Below are positions 29,521 to 43,700 of a stretch of 64,000 bases of DNA, one piece after another (positions within the stretch are counted from its first letter, which is position 1; the number at the start of each line of letters is the position of its first letter). This DNA comes from Styela clava (Eukaryota > Chordata > Ascidiacea > Stolidobranchia > Styelidae), in NCBI RefSeq assembly GCF_964204865.1, contig NC_135262.1, positions 4,898,001 to 4,962,000 of the forward strand, in the 5' to 3' direction. The translations under genes were made by a program, and so were the position numbers. The notes beneath the pieces were generated by a model. It saw nothing but the letters and a program-made list of their open reading frames with translations. It did not search any database and had not been told where the DNA came from.

Positions 29521-31334
29521 CTCTATGTTATACATATTATTGACTCACAAATACATATTTTCTCGGATAAATCACCTTGTTCAAGGCTAGAAAAACAAAA
29601 CAAAAAAACCCACCATTAGGAACAGTGGACGAAGGCGAAATAAAATTTGCAAACCCATTCGCAAGTAAACAAAAAAGGTTGTGCGTAAATGTTACGTGTT
29701 GTGCATTGTCTCAGGGTTTGAGGTGTGTTGCTATTCTATTATTACAAAACATCATACTTTATATGAGACTTGACAAATTGTTTTAATTTAAAAAATGAAA
29801 CATCTAGTCTTTGAAGAATATTAGTAGAGGAGCCTAATCGACAACATCTTTAAATGCTACATTTTCTTTAGCGTTTTGTGAAAAATTTAATTCAATGATC
29901 TCATATAAATAGTTTCATCGGAGAGTTCGCCCAACAACTGAAGAAAATAAAGAGGCAAAATCGAAGATAGGCAAAAACATGAACATGGAGTATATTCATT
30001 ATTCAGGCGTCTTACTTTGTAACCAGATTTTGTGTAATTCATAAACAAACAAAACAGATATTTACCCAGTTTTGCGAGACTATTCTTTTTTTAAAATGTT
30101 TTCAGTTTCTTTGAAAAATGATTTTCGCAATTTGAATTTCGCGCAAAATGTTTTCGCACAAAAGACACAACCGTACCACTTTACGCCCTCTCAATAACCA
30201 AAGTTATTTTCCATTTTATTGGATTTACCGTTAGCCTAGCCTCCCTTCTGCCGGTACGGGGACCTGTAAGTAAGTTTTTCGTAGTTAGTAAGGTTCGGGG
30301 CTTATTCATAGAGAGGGAAGTAGACCGAGAGGCAGACATTATAAAATTTTGCAAAAACATACGGTAGACAACATGAAAAACCTACCGCCTTAACGGTACC
30401 GGTACAAGTACGATGCGCCGAATCTAGTTCAATATCATTGACGGTGCGGGATTCCTTCAAGATGCTACAAATTTCGCCATGTGCATATGTTGTCATTTTT
30501 GGTAGTCTCAAGGAAGTAGAAAGATACTTGTACCGTAATCGGGACTCTGTGAAATATCTGAATATGGAAATGCAAAATGCGGTTCAGCCGCATACTGGTA
30601 CGTATTTGTTGTTTCACTGCTTAAACTTATACTTAAACACATTTATGGCTGTAACGGTAACTTCGGACCTATTTAATTGATCTGGAGTGTACCGGTACCG
30701 GTAGTCTACCGGTATCATGTCGTGGCTATCTATAGTGTGAAAAATCTGCACTTAGTGTTGCACAGAGAACAGAGAACAAGGTTGAACACAATATAGTTGG
30801 ACCACCCTAAATGGTGTAAGATTTCTGGTAAATTAGTATTGTATTGTTTAATGTTTAATAACATGGCTATTTAACAGTATGATTATTCAATTTTGAACTT
30901 TTAAATTTTGACATCTTCGCATTTCGGTATCCGTATTCTATTATACAGTTTTGTCGTGTGTCAGTGAAATATTGACGAAGCACAATACTTTATCAGCTGC
31001 GATTTTAAGCTTCGATTACCTTGAATAATTTCTTTTTTTCTATATATCATTATATTTAGTACCGTATTATGTGTATATTTATTTATGAGAAAATTGATGA
31101 CTTTTTATGAATGCCAAATGAAACTTCGATTAAATCAGACTTGGTAATGAATACTTCTGTATAAGGAAAAAACATAATCTAATAATAGATTTATGCACAG
31201 TTACATTACACTATTACAGCGATTGGAATATAGTATGTGTAGCAGTTTCAATATTGATTATTTATTCCTGTCTATTTAAAGCTTGTTGTTGAAGCTTACT
31301 GCAGATTATTGTTATTAGAAGGCTGCTTCTAGAT
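29521..31334. other. Intergenic, no gene recognised
   Basis: AT-rich. A locally GC-richer patch at about 30225-30720 holds several ACCGGTA words (for example 30398 and 30690) and an 80-codon open frame at 30438-30680 without recognisable domain. It could be a promoter or untranslated exon, but nothing shows this. Confidence 0.4.
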
Positions 31335-31642
31335 CAGGGGTGGGCATGGTTTTTTGATCAGGAGCCAAAAAATTTGCCCATTCAGACTGGCGGGCCAAGC
31401 AAGTGTGACGTAAAAAGTTATATTTTATGAACAATATTCACAATGTTACACAAGCAATAGTGGAAAACAATAAGTCTCGTGTCAAAACTAAATTCAATCG
31501 CAATCTCAACATATTCCTTGAGCTATTTTTAGCTAAAACATCAAAATTTGGTTTTACTTCGGTTGTGGCAGCATCAGGTGGGCCAGATTGAATTTTCCAA
31601 CGAGCCAGTTTTGGCCCGCGGGCCACGGGTTGGACGACCCTG
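31335..31642. mobile_element. hAT-type MITE, 308 bp
   Basis: The left terminus CAGGGGTGGGCATGG and inverted right terminus GGGTTGGACGACCCTG resemble hAT ends (CAGGG-TG-CCAA). Subterminal GGCGGGCCAAG and GGCCCGCGGGCC are GC-rich. Adjacent octamers do not match, so the duplication is lost or the ends are slightly off. Confidence 0.6.
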
Positions 31643-34600
31643 CATAGTTTGCCCATGTCAGTTCTAGATGAATGCTGCTGTTTCACTTCCACTTTGTATT
31701 TCACACTTTATTTAATAAATCGACTCAATATTTAAAGTTTGAGAATATTTTCTTGAAATCTAAAAAATGAGATAGATGAAAAATTTAATTGTCAGTCAAG
31801 AATAGCGTAATGATATTTTGCGTCACAGTAACAGTAATAACATGATAATGGCCTAATCTGATATTCCAGATTAACTGTCAGTTCAATTTGGTAATCTTTG
31901 CTATTATAGAATAAGCTTTTTGAATTTGAAATATTGAATGCATTCTGGACTTAGTTTTGGTCAGAGTAAGATTTCTTATTTTCACAAACAATGGAAATAA
32001 AATCTCTCTCTCTGGTCGGAGAAGTACAGCAAAGACAAACCATCATGTATCATTACACGTAGATAATGTTGTTTATAACAAAGAATGATTAGGAAAAACA
32101 TTGTTCTGATTAGTTTCCCAAATTTATGAAAAGTTGAATATATGCATATTTTTGCTTGCAACATTAGATATTAATTTTTCATTAAAGCAAGAATTGATTG
32201 GATCGAATATATTCAATTTTGCTATATTCATACTATTTTAGAAATGCTCGGGTGCTATTTATTCAATTGTACATTTTTAGAAGTATAAAACAGAAAGATT
32301 GAAAGGATAGAAAGATGTTTGAAGCCTAGAATATATATACTTGAGTAAACATCAGTGAAAAAAAACACTTCTAATCACAGACACCCATCTGTGTTTACTT
32401 GTTTCTGGCTGATCCTAATCCCTTGAAAGAATTAATTATGTTAATCCGAATTTAATTACTGTGTAACTAGATTTAGGGTATTGTAATAATAAATTTTATT
32501 TATGTTATTGTTTAGGTTTTTAGGAGATTATACCCTTTTTTAATAATAACAGTCCAAGTCTATTTTGAGATCTGTTGCGTAAGAGTGAAATTATGCAGTT
32601 GAATCTGTGGTTCTCTTTATTGATTTCATTACAGATTGGAAATTTGTTTGTTTCAAGAATAGGCTTTATTTATTAAAGACACTTAGGAAAAGGTGTGTTT
32701 GCAAAGTTTGATTTTTGAAACTGTAAATTATTATTCTAACTGTTCTACATATCCGACTATAAACTCATTGGGTATATATGTATAATGAGATATTCATTTG
32801 TAATGTTAATCTGTTCAGAATATAATTTAATAATTTAATAACATTTGAATAATATTTCAATTTTAGTAATATACTGCAATTTATTCAAATTTATGGATTT
32901 GTTATATTTAGACCACCTCTGCTTTTAATGTTTTTATTATTTAAGCTGATTCAGTTAAAAATATGTTGTTGTTAATATTAATAGTATATCACATGCTGTT
33001 AAAATCATTTTTTGTATTATACAGTACAACACCAACTGTGCATGGCCAATGGTGTTGATAACAGTGGAGTGAAGTTTATTTTTGTCTATTGTGTTATGAC
33101 ACGGAAGGCTTTTGTTATTTCTGAGTGCATATTCACTATCATTTCTTTAGTGTTATTTTTTTAGCCTGATATTTCACAACCTGATTTCTATATTCCGGTA
33201 ATCCTTTACAGACTGTTTCAAGCAGGATGTTCGAATGCTGTTATAATATCATGATAGTTCGGAGGGATCTTAAATCACTTGGAGGAGGCAATACTATTGC
33301 CTCACAATGACCATAATTAGAAATATCGCTTACCGGTATATATAGATTGTCATAATGGATCTCTCCCTGCTAAAAATAATTGTTTCATGTGTATGTAATA
33401 TGAGTTTTTATTGTTAAGTTGATATACCTGTTTGAACAAAATGTAACTAACATGTTTTGCATATTTGTCATTGGGTAGATATGTGATCTTTTCAAGTTTT
33501 ATTATTTTTCTTATTAAATTTTTTCATACTTTCAATTTGAACAAGGCAATGCATCAGCCTCCATTGGAAAGACTGTAGTATTTCCTACCCAATTTCTTAC
33601 ACCCTAGGTGAGGTATTGGCCTGGTCAAAGAATATGAACCTAAGATCTTTACCTGCGTCACCAACATAGTTCAGACCATTGCCAAGGATGGCCAAAACCG
33701 AATATTGTCATTGTTTTCTCTTTGTCGTTTAATATCAATTGAGATAATGTTCGTTTCAATCTACCATTCTGACGACCCCAAATTCCTATTTTTTGAATAA
33801 AAATATTCTAAATTAATCTAAAACTCAAAACTTTTTCATATCAAATATGATGAAAATGGAAAGTATTCGAATATTCTATTCATTTGGGCATGTCTGAGTC
33901 CATTGCTTTATTAACAGGCCATCATGCCCATTTCTGATTAAATTCCCAAGATATTGAGATATACCTGACATCTAGTCCATATGATAATAAATGTTTGAAT
34001 ACACGGATTTTTTGTATCCTGGGGATAACCCACAATGACTATATTTCACAGTCAATGTTTGTAAGCTATTCAAGCCCAAAAATGCATAATTATGATATAA
34101 TCATTGTTTTTCTGCTTGAATCATATTAATGCATGCAAAGTTCTTAGAAATTTTCACATCTTACAACCGCACCAGACGATTGTGAATTATTTAGAATGAT
34201 CATGAAAATCTATACTACACTGCTGCTAAAATGACTTGTTTGAAAAGCGTTACGTAGTATTAACATCAGAAAGGCGAGCTCGTGCGCAGCTTTCGTCTGT
34301 ATAGTTGAGAACCCAGTGAAATTAGGTTGTCGAAAACAATCTTCAGATATATTTCAGTATGGGTGGTCTAATGAGGTATTTTTCAGAAGATTGCAAATAA
34401 ACGTTATTTGAAACGAACAGAGTATAACTCAAAAAATAGTCGCGGTAGCTTTTGGCACTTCGCTCACACCTTTGCATAGAGATCAATTCCTAATTCCTGA
34501 GTGACTTAGCTTCGAGAAGATTAAGTGAAAAAATGTTTGGTTACAAATTTTAAAATATATACTACTTGTGATACAGAATAATTACCGTAATAAAAACAAA

Positions 34601-34724
34601 ATATTGTTTTTATGGTTCACAGAATTGTATTATACATTTGTATATTAGATATTCTTTATAGCGAATCTAAAGTTACGGAAAGATACTTATCATCATACAA
34701 AAGTGAATTTTAACATAAAGGAAT
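31643..34724. other. Upstream intergenic region of PIP5K1
   Basis: No coding region was seen. It probably includes the PIP5K1 promoter and any untranslated first exon; a slightly GC-richer patch at 34255-34320 is a candidate without firm evidence. A palindromic GAATATT-rich pair of ends at about 33686-33892 may be a decayed hAT MITE. Confidence 0.4.
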
Positions 34725-37700
34725 ATGGCGACTGCTGCTGATCCACCACCTATAGAGAGTAAGTTTTTTGATATCTACCTGAAATTTTGGGTAATCCTGT
34801 AGTATGTGTACCAGGTTAGGGTTAGGCCATAATTTTATTCCGATTCGTCTCATTTTAGTTCCATTACAAGTTTGGGCACTGTCTGTGTTAGCCAAGAGAA
34901 TATACCCCTTCTTATCGGCTTCCATCCCTTTACACAAGTTGATGTAAAGTAGGCGAACAAAATTAGTTATCTCCATATTGGTACACATACTTGTGGAGCG
35001 CAAAATTTTGCATGCATTGCTGATATTATATTTAATTGTTAGTGTGACGAGGTATTGGTTAGTGCGTTCGCTAGAGATAACCCAAACCTGATTCTGATAT
35101 CAAAGTACGATACTGCTTACTCCTCGGAATCCAAATTTTCGTCTCCTTACTCCGATTTTAGGAATATATTCTAACTTTCGTAAAAACGTGCCAAAATCTG
35201 ATTTTACACACCTAGTAGACTAGAACACTTTTTATTCACGTGTCTGTTGGTGGAATTGTATTTGTCATTCTCCATCTTTGTGAAAGTGTGATACAAAATA
35301 TTTGATATTATATGGTGTTGATATCTTAATTCTTTCTTATTTTCAGACACTGAAAAGACTGGGAAGACAGATGTAAGTCACTTTATTTCCTGTCATTATT
35401 TCTCAATGTTTTTGTCACGATTAAAAGTTTGCAAAACATTATGACATCACCAATCAGAAATAGCTCACAATTGATATGGGCAAGGAAAACACCAACATAG
35501 TTGTCCTTGCTTTATTGTATATGTGTAGTGAATGTAATGTTCTAATTATTATATACATAGAGTGTCTGATCTATTCGATTTGTCAACAGAAGCAATATTC
35601 TGGGTACTCATTTGTATGATGCTTATTCACACCTCCCGCTCCGAAAAAAGGCCTTGTTCAAGTAGCCACTGATATCTTGAGCTACTGTTTTTGCAAAGAC
35701 CAAAATCTTACTGGTTCGGCATTGCGCGCTCAGTTTATCACACTCTGAGTGATTTGAACATGAAATGTGTTACCTGTGATACCACTTTCAAGCAATAGGT
35801 CATCTTATCCACGGTCCACCTATGTAATTTTATAATGTTTGAAGAGTTATTCTATTATTTAAATTACTGTCAGCTGGTGATTTAGGAGAAATTTGACACA
35901 TTTTGATTTTATTACTTAATCGCATGGCCTAAAAACATTCTAAAGTCTGCAATGAAAAATAATAATATATATTATACGCTACGCATATATACTCATAACT
36001 GAATTATTCCATCAAAGCATTGGAAATTCATCAATGATTTATGTAAAATTAGTTTTATAGTTCTGATTGTTCTGACTTTTTCACGCTATCCAAAATTAAA
36101 ACAGATATTCGATTCGATATATCAACTTCTTGATTTTAGCAGTCATTTAGTAAAAAAATCATCATTTTGAGCAATTGAAGTCTCACACTATTACCAAATA
36201 GGCCCTTTTTCTAATCTAGAAAATGTGAAAACAGAAAACCAATTGAATCACTGTTTGGCTTTTCTTGATTTTTATAATAAATTTGTTGAATAATGAATAT
36301 ACACTGACATTTACGTTTTTATTCAACATGACTCAATCCAGACCATAGGCCTATTCCATTTTCAAAAGTATTTTTTTAGAATGTATTCAAAATTGTAGAT
36401 TATGTAGGATTAGGCATTGATTATTACAGTAGGGCCTATACAGTGTAACTGGAATCGATGTTGCTAAAGTAGCATAGTTTCCTAATGTACATTTGTATTG
36501 CATTAGGAGAAGCAGATATTTTTTAATCATGATTGTGAGGAAATAGTCTTTGGCCTCTCAAACGCTCATACTTTTTAGCAGAATATTTTATGATATACCA
36601 GTTAGTTTCTTCCAACCAATTTTGACCAAGTAATTGTGAATAGGCTACTTGCAATTTCTGAACGAAGAAATTTCAATCAACAGGACTAAGTATCTACCGT
36701 AATTAGTCATGACCATGTGATTGTACTTGAAATTCCTTGATGCCTCTGGCAGTATTTAAAAATATAACGTAAGTGTAGAACAGCAAGCAATACTATACCT
36801 TAATATAGTCTTCTGCAGTCGTGTTATTGATTAATAGTCAGTCATCGATTTCGTCATTTCCATGCTCAAATTCGTTTTTGGATTCGGTAATTCGCAACGT
36901 TTGATTATTGCCAAATTCAGTTTTATATTTAGAAATTCAATTTCAGTCGAATTTTTGTTTTTGATGCAACAGAATCGAAATTTATATCAAAATTTCCTTA
37001 ATTAATGAAATGATATGTTTTACGATTTTGAGGGAATATTTGAAATTGAATTGTACACTATTCATTATCAGATTTCTTAATTTGAGTGAATATGCCTTCA
37101 TATATCATTTTCCATTCTCAATAAAATCGTGTATCTCTATTTAGTGCTATCTTTTTTATTTGTTTTTGTTATTAATATTTGGTTGTTTCACAGGATGTTC
37201 CGTCAACATCCAAATATCCGAAAGAAAAGAAAATTGGACATAGAAGAGTTGATGCAACCACAGGTCAAACCACGTATAAAAGGGTAAGTGAAGTTTTTAT
37301 CACATGTAAATTATGTGAATGTTGTTGTTGTGCAGTTCAACTATTTATATTGTACTTATGTATGGCATTGACTCACCAACAGTTTCCCTATCTTGGCTAC
37401 TGCGTCATTTATCCCCACCCACTTTGTACATTGTGCAGATAGCTTGATTTTGTTTTTTAATCCAGTTTCAATTTTGAAAACCAATTTGTATATTAACAAA
37501 TTTTGAAATTTTTATCGCATCATCCCTAAAGATGATTTATTGTTACAAATTATGGTAATAATCAGATGACTATCATAAATAGAAGAGAAATCATGACGTT
37601 ATTGTTAAAAGCAAGAATTTTGAAATGACTTCATTCATATAATTTAATCATTCATATAATTTCAAATCCTACCTAATTTGGCAAGGAATTTTGGAGGGCT

Positions 37701-40700
37701 GTTGAGTCTGGGAGTATTTAAAATCGAATCCGACTGTAGGTTGAAAATGTTTTGTTCTGTCTCAGGATTCGAACTATGATCTGAGCAAATTTTGGCTTAG
37801 ACATCAGGCTTCAATGAATAAAAAAATTTTCTCATTTCTGGAGAAAACCCAAATTTTGATATTAAAACTTTTTGCATATGCAAGGCTGCAAGCTTTTATT
37901 AACAGAATAAACTCACAGTAAATTTGATTATTTATGGGTTTTATTGGAAAATTAATTCAGACTTCTTAAGATTTAAAAGTAGTATAACATTGGAAACATA
38001 TCAAACTTCTACTTGCACCTTTACGATTATGGACATCCTCACTTTGCAGTATTTGGCGAGTAACCATACAAAGACATATTACATTTGTGCTTCTAGACAC
38101 CTTCATCTGCACTTAGTTGTGCCATTCAACTTGGAATCAGTCACACAGTCGGTGGAATTATTTCTAAACCAGATAGAGATGTTTTATTACAAGATTTTCA
38201 AGTCGTTGAAACAACAGCATTTCCACAGTATGTTATTGTTGACAAATATTCATTTTTAGTAAAATTCATTTCTAATGAAAATTAGGTTTCAATCAATAGA
38301 TAAAGTAGATATATCATGTATCTATGTATAAGATTCTGGTCCTTCCAAAAAAGGAGGCTTAAATTCCGATATTTCTATTTTGGAAAGGTAACTGAAAAGT
38401 AACAAATATCATTCAGAACTATAAAAACATTTATGAATGGTGGTGGTGTTATTAAAAGGTGTCCGAGTGACTGTTTGAATGACAAATGTTGGTTACATCA
38501 CAGTTCACTTCTTAATGATTAGGCATCGTTCCAAAAATAAACAAGGAAGTCAATGCTTTGGAGAAACACTCATTACTGTATGCACTTTCTAGTCCAAAGC
38601 CATGTATCTCATTATTTAATGATGAATATACAATGGTGACTAAAAAAAATTCTCTTGTATTTCAATTACGTTGTGTCGATTTTAAGGATATATATTTTAT
38701 GGTTGTCAGTAGAGGTTGCACAAGACCCAATCCTTCCTCAATGCCTTTGCGCTGGTGGATCCGTATACGTATAATGCAAGGATGCTGTAACACTAATAAA
38801 AATACCATACTATGCAATTCAAGAGTCCAGCTGCACACTAACACAAATGTATTTCTGTAACGTTTCGTCTGACCAAAATCAGACTTCTTCAGACAAGCAG
38901 TTTGCAACAGTGACAAGAAAAGAATTGTATGGTATTCTATAGTTTTTGCGCAGTTTTTTTCATTGTCATTTAATCTAACCAGGGTTGGTTCGAACTTAAC
39001 ACCAGCACATCATTATGAGGACTTTCGATTTAAGACCTACGCACCTGTTGCTTTCAAGTATTTTCGAGAATTATTTGGAATTCTGCCTGAGGATTACATG
39101 GTAATGCAAGTTATATTACTTTAATTTTATATGAGGAAGGGGCACTCCAGAAGTGTGTGTACCAATATGGAGGTAACTAATATTGTTCGCCTAATTTACA
39201 TCAAGTTGTATAAAGGGGCTGAAATCTATGGGCGGGGCCGTGGGGGTATATTCACTTGGCTAACACAGTCAGTCCCTGAACTCGTAATTGAACTAAAATA
39301 AGGAAAATCAAAATAAAGTTATGGCCTAACCCCAATCTGGTACACACACTACGGGAGTACGGAGAAATGTTTAGTGAATTTGTTGTTATTCACCAGTTAC
39401 TTTTGTGCATGAAAACAAAATTACAACAATACTTTACGATTGTGTTGACCTTATACCTCTCACCCTTGACCTGTGATGAGTTTATAATTACTATTCTGTT
39501 TATGATACTTTTGTTAAGTGTATGTGATTGTGTTAATCACCTGTACAAATACTATTAATAGGAAATGTGTAATAAATCACATCTGTGAGTGATGTAGTCA
39601 TTCACTGATTTTATTATTTTGGTTCTTACTCCTTACACTGCTAAATATCTATGTGGTTCTACAGAGCTGAACAGTAGTCATATTCAGAGGTGGGGTGACC
39701 AATAGGTGTCATATATCCCAATTAATTTGATTTGAATTTAAATATATTCAATATCTTATTAAATTCTCATCAAATTTGTTTCTGTGTTTTAAGGAATGAT
39801 AATATAGCCTAGAATAAAATCATTAGCAAATTATCATTTTGAGCAATTGAAGTTTTTTCAAGGCTGTGGAAGCTTCGGAATGTAATGAAAACAAATCAAA
39901 TCACTGTCGCCTACATTTTCAACTTCAAACTTATGAATACACAACGATTACACCAATGATTTATATGTCTGCTACGTTGAACATCAAATATAGCCATCTG
40001 TTCGCAAACCATTGGTATAATGATGTATAACAGAAAATGAATTCGCATACCTAATAGCCATTTAAGCGTTAACAAATAAATATGTTTAAAATGAAAGTCA
40101 AGTCTGGATAATGTACTGTGGATATGTAATAAAATTGTTTCACTCATGCAATTATTTGTAATTTGCGCTAAGTTTGGATAATAATGACACTTGAATGCAT
40201 AAGTTTTCTGTTCAGTTCTCATGAATTTTTTTATTTTTAAAGAATGGCTATTATTATTGACCTTTCTTGATAACATCCTGCGTATTTTGCATTATTGCTA
40301 TGTATCTGAAATGTTTTCATATAATTGAAATTTGAATATTTGTATTCATACAAAATCCACAATCTTCATAGCTTCAAAACAACTCCAGATTTTCCCTTTG
40401 TTTTGTTTTCGGTTAAGTGCTTAAGTTGGGGAGACAAAAGTTATGTTACCAATGCATCACTAATGTATGAACCAACACCATTATGAAACAACTTAATTTC
40501 CTGTTATAGTGTTATGATCACTTGCATGGAATTTCATTAAGTTTTCTGAATCTAATTTAGTTTACGACATTTTCCAAGCTTGGGTTTCGGCATTGCAGAA
40601 ATGCTCCAATATTTCAATTTTGCCCACTACAGTATGTTTCAATTTTTTTGCATCAAGAACCAATGTAGATTGAGAATTGAAATGAATCACGAGACGGACT

Positions 40701-43700
40701 TTGAACACTGCCCTCAATCATCCTGAAACTAATCCTCGAAACCCTACTGGGATTCGATATTTTGGATTTAAAATTTGAATTATTCTATAAAATTTTTCTA
40801 TATCACCCATCTCTGGTTATTTATATTATAAACGTTTATCCAATTCATTACTAATTCTCGTTTGTTTTTGCAGTTGTCAATCATGGCCAATCCTCTCACA
40901 GAACTCTCAAATCCCGGTGCGAGTGGATCTCTATTTTTTGTAACTCACGATGATGAATTTATTATAAAAACAGTTCAACACAAGGAAGCTGAATTTTTAC
41001 AAAAGTTGTTACCTGGTTATTATATGGTTAGTGATTTTACTTTTTTTTTAATTGTTCCAACAATATTGTTTCTATGTGACTCATATATGTTCTGTCAATG
41101 GTATTGATCATACCTTCAATTATGGTGATTTATATAAATTTTATCTTTGTGACAAACATATTTTTTGAGAATGATTCTAAGAGGTTTTAAAAGATGCAAT
41201 TACATCAAATTCACATGTCAGAAAAGCAATAATAATTTTAATCAAGCAAAATATCTTCATCCTAATCTTTGAAAGGGATATATCATCTTTTTTGAGTTTT
41301 GTAACATGGTCTGATTTTTGGCACATGTCAATTTAACTATACAGTTAGGAATTTTTGGGCGCAAGTGTGCACATATGGATCGTTTTCCGAAAGTCCTGTA
41401 ATCCTGTTGCTATTAGTGAAAAATTTCTTTTTTTTGTAACTTTTGGGCCAACCGATTTCAAATTTGTAGTACTTAATGATGAACGAAGTAGCTTATGGAT
41501 ATTACTTCTTTTTTTTCAATTTTTTTTTCAGTTCTATGGAACCTGATATATTTCCAAAATTTGCAAATGTGTTTTAATTAATCAAAGGAAATACTTTTTT
41601 TATTTTAGATTAATGTTTCGCCTATTGTTTCAGTAAACTCAGTACTCATTCATTATTGGTACTCATCGTGCCCATAATTATTTTTGAGCATTACTCTCCT
41701 ATTTTAAAAATTTTTTTTTTCTTTGATCATCAATACAGATCCTGCAAATGAAGTACATGCTCAAGTTTAAAATCAATATTAAATACAATTTTGTAAATCA
41801 ATATGTCTTCATTTACTAATAAAGACTCCGCAGAAAAATCAATTTTCTCATTCCAGTTCGCAAATTTAATTGCAAAATGCTGGATTGAATGCCATTTGAT
41901 CGTAAATCTAATTATTCTTGGATCGCTCTGAAACACTTTTTATAGTAAATACAGTAGTCTGGAAGTTGAAATTCAAGATTTTCGAGGGAAATTCCATTTT
42001 CTTTAAAAACGGTGGAATGAATGACATTTCCAATATCAAATCCAGCTACTATTAACTCATATTTCAAGTGCTTTTTGTGTTAAAAAATTCTGTATGGTGA
42101 TTTAATTCATGTCTGTAATGCTTTTGTGTTATTAAATAGTCTAAAGTCAAGGGACAAGGGCAAAATTTTTTGTTGGTTGGCCATATAACCAACTTCAGAA
42201 TTAGACATCTTGATGGGCCACACGAAAAAATTAGTTTTTCCATGTACACATAGAATTAAAAAATTTGCAACAACTAGAGCACCGCGGGAAACGTAAGAAA
42301 AGAGAATGAACCTTTTAAAACATAAAATGTCAGATTAGGATTTATGCTTGATGGGACAAGGGCCACACTAAATAGTTTGGCAGGCCGGGTTGTGACTCGC
42401 ATGCGGCCAGTTGTCTAAGTTAATAAGCAATAATTATGCCTTTTGATACAAAATATTGTTCTTGTATAAAATATGTACCTATCGACGATATCTTATCTCG
42501 AGAGTTTAGAGAGACATCATATAAAAAGTTGTATTTTGAATCCAGTTTGATGAGATACTATGTTATATGCCAAATTCTGCTATATAATATTTTATTAGAA
42601 CATAACTATTTTGTTACGATTCTACCATTGTCTGAAAATATTCACATTCGAGATACATCGAATTATTTGTGCATTATTCATTCTAGTAACAAAATTATTA
42701 TTAGGCAGTGACAGTCAAAATAATAGTTTTCGCTAAACTTGTTAAATTAGTAAAAAATATTTAGGTGTTGTTCCTTATTTTGTACGTTGCCACAGATAAC
42801 CAATTCGAATTATTTATGTATAATGTTTACTGTGGATATTCACGCTTGGATAAATTTCTTTTGTCAAATCTTTTGTAAGTTTTGTTATCAACGGATGTGT
42901 ATTGATTAAGATAAGTACCAGGTTTCCCCTCTTTAGAAATGATTGTTTATGTTTTAATGATTGGTGTGAGAAAACTCAGTAATTGGTCAATGGTTGACAG
43001 GAAAATAAAGAAAGCCACTATTTTCAAATTGTCCTAAATACCTGTTTTTCTTGGGCTGTGGTGCGATGGTGGGTGTGTCACAGTGGGTGTGTCTAAAGGT
43101 GCAAAAATTCCTTAACAATTCCTATAGCCTATGCAAGAGAATGTTCAGTTTACATGTTCACATCGGATTGTGTCATTTAACCTTTTAGCAGCCTACTTTT
43201 TTTGCTTTTATGGCCAAAAACTGATAGTTAATGTTAGGTGGTGGTGTGCATCTGCAGAATAATTCCCTAACTGGTACACATTGACTAAAAGGTTGGGAAA
43301 CTCTATTTATTCAATATTCAATATATTGATGCCCTTGCCAAAGTTGCAAGTTAATTTCTTATACAGGTTTATTTTTTGCTTCTGTTCATACAGGTGCCAT
43401 CCTTTAATGTCTACTTTAATATTAATTTCTTCAAAATTCAAAAGCTTATTATTTTTTGTCATGTTATTTCCACAATCATTGTTCGCTTGATATTTTTACT
43501 TATAAATAAGGACTTACAATCTTACATAAAATTTGCTTTTTTTTTCAGAATCTTGTTCAAAATCCTCGTACATTGTTACCCAAATTTTACGGTCTTTATT
43601 GTATACAAACCAGTGGAAAAAATATCAGAATCGTTGTAATGAATAATTTGTTACCAAGACATTTAAAGGTTCGTATTTTTCTTATTTTCTCTCGATTTTT

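Noticed and set aside
30438..30680. An upstream coding exon of PIP5K1 or a separate gene
   Set aside because: The open frame ends near a possible donor but has no recognisable domain, and PIP5K1 starts well at 34725.
33686..33892. hAT MITE
   Set aside because: The ends are only weakly inverted and GAATATT-rich, and no target duplication is visible.
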